This document shows, piece after piece, positions 35,789 through 44,394 of a stretch of DNA of 64,000 nt. The DNA comes from Pectobacterium peruviense (lineage in GTDB: Bacteria > Pseudomonadota > Gammaproteobacteria > Enterobacterales > Enterobacteriaceae), in NCBI RefSeq assembly GCF_002847345.1, contig NZ_LXFV01000005.1:62001-126000 (forward strand), read 5' to 3'. A program made the translations under genes and the position numbers. Below the pieces are notes generated by a model. That model did no database searches and was not told the DNA's origin. It was given only the letters and a program-made list of their open reading frames with translations. Position 1 is the stretch's first letter. Each line of letters opens with the position of its first letter.

Positions 35789-37366
35789 ATGAAATTTTCT
35801 CAACTCACAGTGCTTTCCAAGTTGTTACTCGGTTTTTCCGTCCTGATAGCGATGATGTTGCTATTAGGTGTGGTTTCACTACTCCAGCTTAGCGTTAATA
35901 ATAGTCGAATTGATGAATTAAGCAGCAGCAGCCTGCCCGGCGTACGATATAGCCTGGAAATGCGCGGCTCCTTATCTGAAACCCGTTTACAGCAAATACA
36001 GTATATTGACTCCAAAACCCCTGAGGAACGCGAAGGCCATCGCAAAGAGTTACTGCAAAATGCCGATACCTTCCTTGCCGCGTTGAAAAACTATCAAACC
36101 GTTGTTAACAGCGAAGATAAAAAAGCGCTGATTAAGGTGATTGGCGAAAATTTCTCTGGTTTCAATTCGGTCAATGCCACGTTGATTGATACCGTGAATC
36201 GCGGCGATCTGGCAGAAGCCAGTAAAATCAGCGGCGCAAGCTCTTCCAAGTATCGTAGCCAGTTGATGAAAGATCTGGCGAAACTGGTGGAGATGGAATT
36301 GGCGACGGCAAAAAATATCGTCGCCAGTGCTGATTCGACGTACCGGACATCACAGTACTATGTTTGGGGATTACTGCTACTCGCCCTGCTGGCAACCATC
36401 ATGATCGCCACCGTCATCTCACGTAATATTTCACGTCAGCTCGGCGGCGATCCGCACTACGCACAAGAAATCATGACCGAGATTGCATCCGGCAACCTGA
36501 CAACAGAAATCACACTGCGTCAGGGGGATAACAGCAGCCTGCTGGCATCCATCAACCACATGAATCGGCAGTTGGTGAATACCGTACACACCATCATGAG
36601 TGGTAGCGAATCCATTTCTCTGGCATCCAGCGAAATTGCTCAGGGCAACAGCGATCTGTCGCAGCGTACCGAAGAGCAGGCAGCATCGCTTATTCAGGCA
36701 TCGGCCAATATGCAGCAACTGACGCACACCGTACGACAGAATGCGGATAACGCCAAAGAAGCCAGCCAGTTAGCCCAGCAAACCTCAGAAACGGCGTCTC
36801 AGGGCGGACTTATCGTGGACGACATGCTCAAGCGCATGCATGAGATATCCGACAGTTCACAGAAAATCGTCGATATTATCGCCGTGATCGAAGGGATTGC
36901 CTTCCAGACCAATATCCTTGCCCTGAACGCAGCGGTAGAAGCAGCCAGAGCGGGTAGCGAAGGGAAAGGCTTTGCCGTCGTGGCTGGTGAAGTACGGACG
37001 CTGGCACAGAAGAGCGCCAACGCCGCCAAAGAGATCAAAACGCTGATCGAAGGCACCGTTGAGAAGATTACCGACGGCTCCGCGCGAGCAGACAAAGCCA
37101 GCCAGGCGATGTCGGAAATTGTGCAGTCGGTGAAAAAAGTGACGGATATCGTTGCAGAAATTTCTCAGGCCTCCAACGAGCAGCATATCGGTATCAAAGA
37201 GATCAGCGTCGCAGTAGAACAAATGGATCGGGTCACCCAGCAGAATGCCGCGCTGGTTGAAGAATCCGCCACAGCAGCACACGCCATGACAGAACAGGGC
37301 GAACAGCTGCGCGATGCCGTTCGTTTCTTCAAGGTGAATCAGGACCACTTGCTGAGAATTCATTAA
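35789..37366 (+). CDS. Methyl-accepting chemotaxis protein (4HB-type sensor)
   Basis: The 525-residue chemoreceptor has an N-terminal TM (about 10-32), a periplasmic four-helix-bundle-like domain (35-190), a second TM (about 192-212), a HAMP segment and the signalling domain with the hairpin tip [30 protein letters not shown] near residue 370. Methylation-type segments flank it. It lacks the NWETF-like CheR-tethering pentapeptide at the C-terminus. Ligand unknown. A FliA-type promoter lies upstream, linking expression to flagellar assembly. Confidence 0.93.
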   Translation: MKFSQLTVLSKLLLGFSVLIAMMLLLGVVSLLQLSVNNSRIDELSSSSLPGVRYSLEMRGSLSETRLQQIQYIDSKTPEEREGHRKELLQNADTFLAALKNYQTVVNSEDKKALIKVIGENFSGFNSVNATLIDTVNRGDLAEASKISGASSSKYRSQLMKDLAKLVEMELATAKNIVASADSTYRTSQYYVWGLLLLALLATIMIATVISRNISRQLGGDPHYAQEIMTEIASGNLTTEITLRQGDNSSLLASINHMNRQLVNTVHTIMSGSESISLASSEIAQGNSDLSQRTEEQAASLIQASANMQQLTHTVRQNADNAKEASQLAQQTSETASQGGLIVDDMLKRMHEISDSSQKIVDIIAVIEGIAFQTNILALNAAVEAARAGSEGKGFAVVAGEVRTLAQKSANAAKEIKTLIEGTVEKITDGSARADKASQAMSEIVQSVKKVTDIVAEISQASNEQHIGIKEISVAVEQMDRVTQQNAALVEESATAAHAMTEQGEQLRDAVRFFKVNQDHLLRIH

Positions 37367-37374
37367 TTCTCACC

Positions 37375-37414
37375 TGCCCCGCCGAGTGGTCGGCGGGGCA
37401 ATCACTTCCTTTTA
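37375..37414 (+). terminator. Strong terminator after chemoreceptor 1
   Basis: TGCCCCGCCGA (37375-37385) pairs perfectly with TCGGCGGGGCA (37390-37400) around a GTGG loop, 9 bp after the stop codon. A T-rich tract with CTTCCTTTTAAT follows. Confidence 0.8.
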
Positions 37415-37619
37415 ATCAATGCCTTTCCGAGCCTTTTCCCGCAATGCAACACGCCATAGCAACGCCTTCTCGCCGGCCCCCAGTTTGGTTCATGAACAAA
37501 CGTTGACGTCCGGTTTAGGCAAACAGGGTTATGGTTACGCCACTAAACTACGTGATCTATTTCGTCAGCCGACAACTATTTGTATTTTACATCTCGCCAC
37601 ACGGCGATAAGGAGACAAC

Positions 37620-37667
37620 ATGGACGAACACCCTCGATGGCCCGGTAAACCGCATCCGTTAGAATAA
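37620..37667 (+). CDS. mgtL: Proline-rich mgtA leader peptide (MgtL-like)
   Basis: A 15-codon frame, MDEHPRWPGKPHPLE, starts at ATG 37620 after AAGGAGACAAC and ends TAA. Four of its residues are proline. It is 146 bp before mgtA. In Salmonella, the short MgtL leader of mgtA couples proline shortage, Mg2+ and Rho-dependent termination. The peptide here differs in sequence from Salmonella MgtL, but position, length and proline content correspond. Function here is inferred. Confidence 0.7.
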   Translation: MDEHPRWPGKPHPLE

Positions 37668-37812
37668 GGACCGTCTTCTTCCTCGACTTCTCTGTTCTCT
37701 CCGTCTGCGCCGTTTACCTCCCTTAATACCTTCATTTTTTTCCGCTTTACGTCCCTTTATCCGGGATGCGCGCCCGTGCGCGGCGGACAGGCAACATTAA
37801 GAGAGCAGCATC
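37668..37812 (+). promoter_or_regulatory. Pyrimidine-rich mgtA leader, likely Rho-loading region
   Basis: From 37668 to about 37762 the plus strand is dominated by C and T with very few G, for example CCGTCTTCTTCCTCGACTTC. A G-poor, C-rich unstructured RNA is the classic rut-type Rho-loading site, and Rho control of the mgtA leader is established in Salmonella. The end carries a weak stem around CGCG (37769-37772 and 37779-37782) and the ribosome site AGAGAGCAGC. Confidence 0.55.
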
Positions 37813-40524
37813 ATGACCGATATGATCACGCAAACGGGGCATCGCCACGCCCGTAAGACACCCACGGCCACCTTTGCGATTGCCCGTGAGGCACAAAACA
37901 GCCTCGATCAAACACTGGCGAACCTAAATACGCATCTGCACGGCTTAAGCCATGATGACGTCATTGAGCGTCAGCAAACCTATGGCGAAAACCGCGTCGC
38001 CCATGAAAAGGCGCCGCACGCGCTGGTGCAGTTAGCCGCCGCGTTTAATAACCCCTTTATTTACGTGCTAATGGCGCTGGCCGCTATCAGCTTTTTCACC
38101 GATTACTGGCTGCCGCAGCGCAATAACGAAGAGACCTCACTCACTGGCGTGATCATTATTCTGGTGATGGTTAGCCTGAGCGGCCTACTGCGCTTCTGGC
38201 AGGAGTTTCGCACCAATAAAGCCGCAGAAGCACTGAAATCCATGGTGCGGACAACAGCTACCGTACTACGCCGACCTCACGCCAGCGCCACCGCCGTCAT
38301 GCAGGAAATCCCACTTCAGCAACTGGTACCCGGCGATATCCTGATCCTCTCCGCAGGCGACATGGTGCCTGCGGATGTCCGTCTGGTGGAATCCCGCGAT
38401 CTGTTCGTCAGCCAGGCGGTACTGACCGGTGAATCGCTGCCAATCGAAAAATACGATGTATTCAGCAATATCAGTGCCAAAGGCTGTCAGCCCACTGGCT
38501 GCGGCAGCGAGAGCGATCTGCTGGCGCTATCCAACATCTGCCTGATGGGTACCAACATTTCCAGCGGTACGGCAACGGCAATCGTGGTGGCAACCGGCAG
38601 CCACACCTATTTCGGTTCACTGGCAAAATCCATCGTCGGAACGCGTTCCCAAACTGCCTTCGATCGTGGTGTTAACAGCGTAAGCTGGCTGCTGATCCGC
38701 TTTATGATCGTGATGGTGCCTGTCGTACTGCTGATCAACGGCTTCACCAAAGGTGACTGGATGGAGGCCAGCCTGTTTGCGCTGGCGGTCGCGGTCGGCC
38801 TGACGCCGGAAATGCTGCCGATGATTGTCTCGTCCAATTTGGCGAAGGGCGCGATTGCCATGGCACGGCGTAAAGTGGTGGTCAAACGGCTGAACGCGAT
38901 TCAGAATTTTGGCGCGATGGACGTACTGTGCACCGACAAAACCGGCACGCTAACGCAGGATCGCATCATCCTTGAGCATCACCTGAACACGCAGGGCCAG
39001 ATCGATGAGAGTGTGTTGCAACTCGCCTGGCTCAACAGCGCGCACCAGAGCGGCATGAAAAACCTGATGGATCAGGCCATCATGCATTTTGGTCGCCATA
39101 ATCCGGCCATCGCCGCGCTGGGTCGCTATCGCAAAATCGATGAACTGCCGTTTGATTTTATTCGTCGCCGCCTGTCCATCATTGTTGCCGATGAACACAA
39201 CCAGCAACGCCTGATTTGCAAAGGCGCGGTAGAAGAGATGCTAGCCGTCGCTACGCATGTCTGTGAGAACGGACAGCGGCATGAACTGGACGACGAACGT
39301 CGCAACACGCTGAAAAAACTGGCAGAGAGCTACAACCAGCAAGGGTTCCGCGTGCTGATGATTGGCACACGAGAGCTGAGCCCGGTGGGCAGCACGATGC
39401 CGCTCAGCGCCGTGGATGAGCGCGATCTGACCCTCTGCGGTCTGCTGACGTTCCTCGATCCACCCAAAGAAAGTGCCTCCGCCGCGATTCGCGCCCTGCA
39501 TGAAAACGGCGTGACGGTTAAAGTCCTGACCGGCGACAACGCGATTATTACCAGTAAGATCTGTCGCGATGTCGGGCTAGAGCCGGGCGAGGTGCTAGAA
39601 GGGAACGAGATTGATGCACTCAGCGATGAACAGCTCGGCGTGCTGGTAGAACAGCGCACCATTTTTGCTCGGCTGACGCCGCTACAAAAATCCCGCGTAC
39701 TGAAAGCATTGCAAGGTAATGACCATACGGTCGGCTTTCTGGGCGACGGCATCAACGATGCCCCTGCCCTGCGTGATGCTGATATCGGGATTTCCGTCGA
39801 TACCGGAACGGATATCGCCAAAGAGTCAGCCGATATTATTCTGCTGGAAAAAAACCTGATGGTGCTGGAAGAAGGCATCATCAAAGGTCGCGAGACGTTC
39901 GGTAATATCATCAAATACCTGAACATGACCGCCAGTTCCAACTTCGGTAACGTGTTTTCAGTGCTGGTCGCCAGCGCCTTTATTCCGTTCCTGCCGATGT
40001 TGGCGATCCACCTGCTGATTCAAAACCTGATGTACGACATCTCCCAACTGTCGCTGCCGTGGGACAAAATGGATAAGGAGTTCCTACGCAAGCCCCGCAA
40101 ATGGGATGCTAAAAATATTGGTCGCTTCATGCTGTTTATCGGGCCAACGTCATCGATTTTTGACATCACCACCTACGCGCTGATGTGGTTCGTGTTTGCC
40201 GCCAACAGCGTCGAGCATCAGGCGCTGTTTCAGTCAGGCTGGTTCGTTGAAGGGCTACTGTCACAAACGCTGGTCGTGCACATGCTGCGTACCCAGAAGA
40301 TCCCATTCATTCAGAGTACCGCGGCGCTGCCGGTGATGTTGATGACCGGACTGGTGATGGCGCTGGGCATCTATCTGCCGTTCTCTCCGCTGGGGCCACT
40401 GGTCGGTTTACAGCCGCTGCCGTGGGAGTATTTCCCTTGGCTGGCCGCCACGTTGATTGGCTACTGCACCGTCGCACAACTGGTCAAACGCGCCTACATC
40501 CGCCGCTTCGGCCAATGGTTCTAA
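37813..40524 (+). CDS. mgtA: Mg2+-importing P-type ATPase MgtA
   Basis: MgtA is an inner-membrane P3B-type ATPase that imports Mg2+ under Mg2+ starvation. The 903 residues show ten TM segments, the TGES motif (VLTGESLPIEKYD near residue 210), the phosphorylation site CTDKTGTLT near residue 375, the KGA(V)E nucleotide motif near 465 and the hinge GDGINDAPALRDADIGIS near 643. The first 40 residues are a basic N-terminal tail. Its leader contains a proline-rich peptide gene and a G-poor region. A hydrophobic small gene follows. Confidence 0.96.
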   Translation: MTDMITQTGHRHARKTPTATFAIAREAQNSLDQTLANLNTHLHGLSHDDVIERQQTYGENRVAHEKAPHALVQLAAAFNNPFIYVLMALAAISFFTDYWLPQRNNEETSLTGVIIILVMVSLSGLLRFWQEFRTNKAAEALKSMVRTTATVLRRPHASATAVMQEIPLQQLVPGDILILSAGDMVPADVRLVESRDLFVSQAVLTGESLPIEKYDVFSNISAKGCQPTGCGSESDLLALSNICLMGTNISSGTATAIVVATGSHTYFGSLAKSIVGTRSQTAFDRGVNSVSWLLIRFMIVMVPVVLLINGFTKGDWMEASLFALAVAVGLTPEMLPMIVSSNLAKGAIAMARRKVVVKRLNAIQNFGAMDVLCTDKTGTLTQDRIILEHHLNTQGQIDESVLQLAWLNSAHQSGMKNLMDQAIMHFGRHNPAIAALGRYRKIDELPFDFIRRRLSIIVADEHNQQRLICKGAVEEMLAVATHVCENGQRHELDDERRNTLKKLAESYNQQGFRVLMIGTRELSPVGSTMPLSAVDERDLTLCGLLTFLDPPKESASAAIRALHENGVTVKVLTGDNAIITSKICRDVGLEPGEVLEGNEIDALSDEQLGVLVEQRTIFARLTPLQKSRVLKALQGNDHTVGFLGDGINDAPALRDADIGISVDTGTDIAKESADIILLEKNLMVLEEGIIKGRETFGNIIKYLNMTASSNFGNVFSVLVASAFIPFLPMLAIHLLIQNLMYDISQLSLPWDKMDKEFLRKPRKWDAKNIGRFMLFIGPTSSIFDITTYALMWFVFAANSVEHQALFQSGWFVEGLLSQTLVVHMLRTQKIPFIQSTAALPVMLMTGLVMALGIYLPFSPLGPLVGLQPLPWEYFPWLAATLIGYCTVAQLVKRAYIRRFGQWF

Positions 40525-40536
40525 TCCCTTCAACAA

Positions 40537-40557
40537 GGCGGGTGTTTTTCACCCGCC
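40537..40557 (+). terminator. Hairpin between mgtA and the small peptide gene
   Basis: GGCGGGTG (40537-40544) pairs perfectly with CACCCGCC (40550-40557) around a TTTTT loop, 12 bp after mgtA. There is no T-run after it, so read-through into the small downstream gene is likely. It may act as an mRNA stabiliser or a partial terminator. Confidence 0.55.
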
Positions 40558-40572
40558 GAATTAGGAGCCCAT

Positions 40573-40665
40573 ATGAAACCTTCTCGCCACACATTCCTCG
40601 TCGTTATCTTTTTTCTCACCCTGATTTCACTGATTAACGTCACGATGCTGCTCACCATTATCTAG
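40573..40665 (+). CDS. 30-residue hydrophobic peptide downstream of mgtA
   Basis: ATG 40573 follows TTAGGAGCCCAT, a good ribosome site. The peptide starts MKPSRHTFLVVIFFLTLISL and ends LLTII, 30 residues in all: a short basic N-terminus and one long TM helix. It has the size and topology of regulatory membrane microproteins of Mg2+ transporters (Salmonella MgtR, E. coli MgtS), but no clear sequence identity to either. Location 48 bp after mgtA on the same strand suggests co-transcription. Function is inferred; translation is not proven. Confidence 0.65.
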   Translation: MKPSRHTFLVVIFFLTLISLINVTMLLTII

Positions 40666-40885
40666 ACAGTAGAAACACCGATACCGTGGCAAAAAAAGCC
40701 GCCCCTCGCGGTAGCATAAGTTAACGATCTTATTTAGGGCATAAACCCTTAATTAAAATACCTACATTTGGTTATTAAAAAGAAAGATGACGGGGTAGTA
40801 CCATACCGCAATAGTGAAATCTTCTTATGAAAGAAGCCCAACCAGAGTAGACGCACTGTTTTTATGGATGTTGCATCATCAATGC
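40666..40885. other. Gap between the small peptide gene and chemoreceptor 2
   Basis: No gene is seen. A stem CCGC/GCGG (40699-40711) with AAAAAAA on its left would terminate transcription in the minus direction only. The FliA promoter follows at 40886. Confidence 0.4.
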
Positions 40886-40912
40886 TAAATCATTGCTTCC
40901 CTGTGCCGAAAC
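40886..40912 (+). promoter_or_regulatory. Sigma-28 (FliA) promoter of chemoreceptor 2
   Basis: TAAATCAT, an 11-bp spacer and GCCGAAAC match the FliA consensus with exact spacing. It ends 74 bp before the ATG at 40987. Confidence 0.75.
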
Positions 40913-40986
40913 TAAAATAAACCCTGTCTACTTTTGCAAACTGCACATGTCAGAAAAGGACGGATTGCAGGATATGGAGCACACCT

Positions 40987-42936
40987 ATGAAATCCCTTCA
41001 TCACATATCGATCCGTAGTAAGTTCATTCTGGCCCTCCTCCCACCCATCCTTGCCCTGCTATGGTTCAGTTTTTCCGGCGTGATGGAGCGACGTAGCACA
41101 GAGCATGAGATGGTCCGTATGGAGAAACTGATTACGCTAGCACGTGACGCGGGCGAGTTAGCCCACCAGCTCCAGCGTGAGCGCGGAATGAGCGCAGGTT
41201 ATTTTGGCAGCCAGGGGAAAAAATTTGGTGCCGAACTCACTACGCAGCGGCAAGCCAGCGATCGGGCACAGCAACAGTTTCAACAAACGGCTGCGAATCT
41301 CAGTGACAGTGAACTCGGTAACGATGTTAGTGGAGAGATCGGTAAAATTACGCAAAAAATGCAACAGCTTGGCGAGTATCGTCGCAATATCGACAGCATG
41401 TCGATCTCTGTCACGCAGGCACTCGGCTACTATTCCGATTCCGTCAGCTATCTGCTGAGTATTGTCGGAGATATGACCCACTTGGTCAGCGACGGCGGTA
41501 TTGCTCAGCGTCTGGCAGCCTATTACAACCTGCTGAACGTCAAAGAACAGGCAGGGCTTGAACGCGCCGTGCTTTCTAATACCTTCTCTGCCAATAGCTT
41601 TGCTACCGGGATGTTCGAGCGTCTGAACCAGATGGTGGGTAAGGGAGAGGCGTATATCACCGCCTATAACATGTTCGCCAATGCCGAGCTGCGTAAAGCT
41701 TTTGAACAGGCTCTTAACAACCCTGCGGCCCAGAACGCACTCCAGATGCGCAATAAGGCTATCGCTTCTCCCAGCGGCAATTTCTCCATCGATGCCAACC
41801 AGTGGTTTAACCAGCAAACAGTAAAAATCGATGAACTGAAGAACGTTGAGCAGCTTGCCACCAACGATCTGACGGCACAGGTTAACGCCTTAGCCGCCGA
41901 TGCACGTCAATCCTGGATTAGCTATTTAGCTGGTGCATTGATTTCTCTCCTGATGGCGCTGGGTCTGGCTTCGATGATTATGCGCAGTATCAACGAGCAG
42001 CTTCAGCAAACCCTGACGACCATTCGTGAGATGGGCGGCGATCTTACCCGTCGCCTGCGCGTACCGGGAACCGACGAGCTTTCACAGCTGAATCAAGCCT
42101 ATAACGCCTCACTGGAAAACATCGCTGACATGGTGGTGAATATTAAGCGCAGTTCACAAACCATCGGGCGTGCCAGTAGCGAGATATCTAACGGCAATCA
42201 GGATCTGGCGCAGCGTACCGAAGAGCAATCCGCTTCACTGGTGCAAACCGCCAGCAGCATGGAAGAGATTACCGTCACGGTAAAACAAACTGCGGACTTT
42301 GCCGGACAGGCACGTCAATTAACAACAGAGGTGGACGATCAGGCTCACCGCGTCGGCACCATTACCGAATCAGCCAGCGACGCGATGGAAAGAATTCAGG
42401 ATACCAGCCAGCGCGTGAATGCGGTGGTTGCCGCCATTGACGCCATTGCCTTTCAGACCAACCTGCTGGCGCTGAACGCCGCGGTTGAGGCTGCACGCGC
42501 CGGACAGCATGGTCGCGGGTTCTCTGTTGTCGCGGCGGAAGTTCGTCAGCTCTCGCAGCGTAGTGCTGACGAAGCGGGAAAAATCCGCGCGCTCATCTCC
42601 GACAGCATTGCCAGCGTCAATGAAGGTACGAAGCTGGTGAACCAATCTAATCAGGGGATTAACGACATCGTCACCGGAACGCGTAAAGTGCGCGATCTGG
42701 TGAATGAGATTGCGGTCGCCGCCGATGAACAGTCACTGGGCATCGCACAAATTAACGAAGCGCTCAGCCAGTTGGAAATGGTCACGCAGCAGAATGCAAC
42801 GCTGGTTTCACAGGCTTCCGTCGCCAGCCAATTACTGGATGAACAGGCGATTGAAATGGAATCGCTGGTCAGCCACTTCAAGGTTGACGACAGCGCACCA
42901 CAGCAGCCTTTACAGCACGCGCTGTTATCAAGGTAG
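40987..42936 (+). CDS. Methyl-accepting chemotaxis protein with NIT-like sensor
   Basis: The 649-residue receptor has a TM at about 15-33, a long periplasmic helical domain (35-310) with [20 protein letters not shown] near residue 58, the motif of the nitrate/nitrite-sensing NIT domain, a second TM at about 312-332, HAMP, and the signalling tip [30 protein letters not shown] near residue 493. There is no CheR-tethering pentapeptide. NIT-domain ligand (nitrate or nitrite) is a family expectation, not shown. FliA-type promoter upstream. Confidence 0.92.
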   Translation: MKSLHHISIRSKFILALLPPILALLWFSFSGVMERRSTEHEMVRMEKLITLARDAGELAHQLQRERGMSAGYFGSQGKKFGAELTTQRQASDRAQQQFQQTAANLSDSELGNDVSGEIGKITQKMQQLGEYRRNIDSMSISVTQALGYYSDSVSYLLSIVGDMTHLVSDGGIAQRLAAYYNLLNVKEQAGLERAVLSNTFSANSFATGMFERLNQMVGKGEAYITAYNMFANAELRKAFEQALNNPAAQNALQMRNKAIASPSGNFSIDANQWFNQQTVKIDELKNVEQLATNDLTAQVNALAADARQSWISYLAGALISLLMALGLASMIMRSINEQLQQTLTTIREMGGDLTRRLRVPGTDELSQLNQAYNASLENIADMVVNIKRSSQTIGRASSEISNGNQDLAQRTEEQSASLVQTASSMEEITVTVKQTADFAGQARQLTTEVDDQAHRVGTITESASDAMERIQDTSQRVNAVVAAIDAIAFQTNLLALNAAVEAARAGQHGRGFSVVAAEVRQLSQRSADEAGKIRALISDSIASVNEGTKLVNQSNQGINDIVTGTRKVRDLVNEIAVAADEQSLGIAQINEALSQLEMVTQQNATLVSQASVASQLLDEQAIEMESLVSHFKVDDSAPQQPLQHALLSR

Positions 42937-43067
42937 AGACTACCGTTAGAGAAGCGCGGAGATATCCCCCATGTCCGCACGATGCTGGAAGATTTACGCG
43001 AAAATGCCGAAGAACGTGGCATCACGCCCAACCAATGGCCGGTTTGCTCTTCCAGCATTGTGATACT

Positions 43068-43088
43068 AACGCCCTCATTGAGGGCGTT
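43068..43088. terminator. Bidirectional hairpin between convergent genes
   Basis: AACGCCCTC (43068-43076) pairs perfectly with GAGGGCGTT (43080-43088) around ATT. It lies 3 bp before the end of the minus-strand lipoprotein gene and 131 bp after the chemoreceptor stop, so it can serve both. Confidence 0.65.
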
Positions 43089-43090
43089 GC

Positions 43091-44188
43091 CTATTTGGCT
43101 CTTACCAAACAGCGCTGCCGACGCTCATCGACGCGTTGGGCAAACCATGCTGTGGTGAGCTTACGGGTGATTTTCGGGCTTTCCAGCATAATCCCCGGCA
43201 AGATAGCGCGCGGAGCCTTACTGCCCGATTTATCCGCCAGCGCAAAGACTCGGTCATACAGGCTGGTGTCTTCAAAATCGAGGCTATTGCCCTTCTCCAG
43301 CGCACGCCGAATGGCGTTGTCGCTCATGTCCAAGCGTTTCCCTAACGCACGCACCGCCAACTCTGTGGCGCTGGCTTTATCCGAACTGTAGTTGATTAAA
43401 TCACCGTCCAGCGCCAGCTTAACCCCTGTCAGGCGGCTGACAGCTTGCTGGAACGCCGCATTTCGACTGGCATACCAACCCGCGTTAAAATCCGCGAACC
43501 GATAAATTGACTGCGGGTAATTCGCCGAATAGCCCAATAGGTGCTTAATGCCAAAATACATCCCGCCACGACGGCTGAAGACTTCGCGGCGAAGAGAGCC
43601 GTCCACGGTATACGGATAACCCTTAGCGTTAGCTTCGGCAAAGGCGATGCTAACCTGCATCGGCCCGCCGGTATGTACCGGGTTCAGGCGACCAAACAGT
43701 TGCTGCCCCATCGGCACCATTTCGATGAAATCATCAAAGATCGCGCTGAGCTCTTTTTCCGTGCGTACCTTATCGAGCCGCTCGCTGTAGCTTTTGCCGT
43801 TAGGAGATTTGATGAGTAGTGCGGTGCGCACCAGAAAGGCTGGGACATGAACTTTCTCAGCGCGGCGATCAATCTCCTGCCAGGCGATTTTCGACAAATT
43901 CGGCACCTGTGGATCGGCGTTAAACGTCGATTCCTGCTCAGTCACCGCCAGTACCGAACACAGGTTTTCATTACTGGGATCGAGCCCTTGTGCGATAAAC
44001 GCCGTCGAGATATCGGTTGCCCAACCTTGACGATCTTTCACGTTATCAGGCAACAACTTGAGCAACTGCGCACGGACATCCGCAGGCCGCGATTCCGGCG
44101 TCGTCGCCGTTTTGCTGGCACAACCCGCCAGCACCAGCAGAGCCAACGCACACAAGGGACGGAACAAGGGAGCATAAGAATGAGGCAT
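43091..44188 (-). CDS. DUF1615 family lipoprotein
   Basis: The 365-residue protein has a lipoprotein signal (LCALALLVLAGCAS, lipobox Cys about residue 23) and matches the DUF1615 family, with TEQESTFNADPQVPNLSKIAWQEID near residue 85, GGPMQVSIAFAEA and RRGGMYFGIKHLLGY. The ExxS pattern and the GGxxFGxxHLL element suggest a lysozyme-like/transglycosylase fold, but activity is not established. Outer-membrane attachment in the periplasm is expected. Confidence 0.85.
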   Translation of the reverse strand: MPHSYAPLFRPLCALALLVLAGCASKTATTPESRPADVRAQLLKLLPDNVKDRQGWATDISTAFIAQGLDPSNENLCSVLAVTEQESTFNADPQVPNLSKIAWQEIDRRAEKVHVPAFLVRTALLIKSPNGKSYSERLDKVRTEKELSAIFDDFIEMVPMGQQLFGRLNPVHTGGPMQVSIAFAEANAKGYPYTVDGSLRREVFSRRGGMYFGIKHLLGYSANYPQSIYRFADFNAGWYASRNAAFQQAVSRLTGVKLALDGDLINYSSDKASATELAVRALGKRLDMSDNAIRRALEKGNSLDFEDTSLYDRVFALADKSGSKAPRAILPGIMLESPKITRKLTTAWFAQRVDERRQRCLVRAK

Positions 44189-44394
44189 AGTCTCTCGGCA
44201 TCATGATAGGAAAGCTGCCAGAACGTTAGCGCAGCTCACGCCAATTATCCAGCAGGGGGCAAACGCATGCATTTTTCGAACTGACCTGGCATAGTTAGTG
44301 CTATCACTAACCGAATGCGCTAACGAACGGACGAAACACGCATGGAATACCATCGTGAACATATTTTTTTGGGGCAGGGATAGAAGGCAACGAA

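Noticed and set aside
37470-37560. PhoP box (GGTTTA direct repeats) upstream of mgtL
   Set aside because: GGTTTA and GGTTAT-like elements occur, but not with the 11-bp period required for a PhoP box.
37419-37610. 63-codon frame upstream of mgtL
   Set aside because: No ribosome site, atypical composition, and it overlaps the terminator T-tract and the likely mgtA promoter.
40699-40711. Hairpin with A-run as terminator of the small peptide gene
   Set aside because: The A-run is on the wrong side for plus-strand termination, and no minus-strand gene ends there.
42937-43067. Short open frame after chemoreceptor 2 (LEDLRENAEERGITPN)
   Set aside because: It lacks a ribosome site and runs through the shared hairpin into the opposite gene; no homology recognised.
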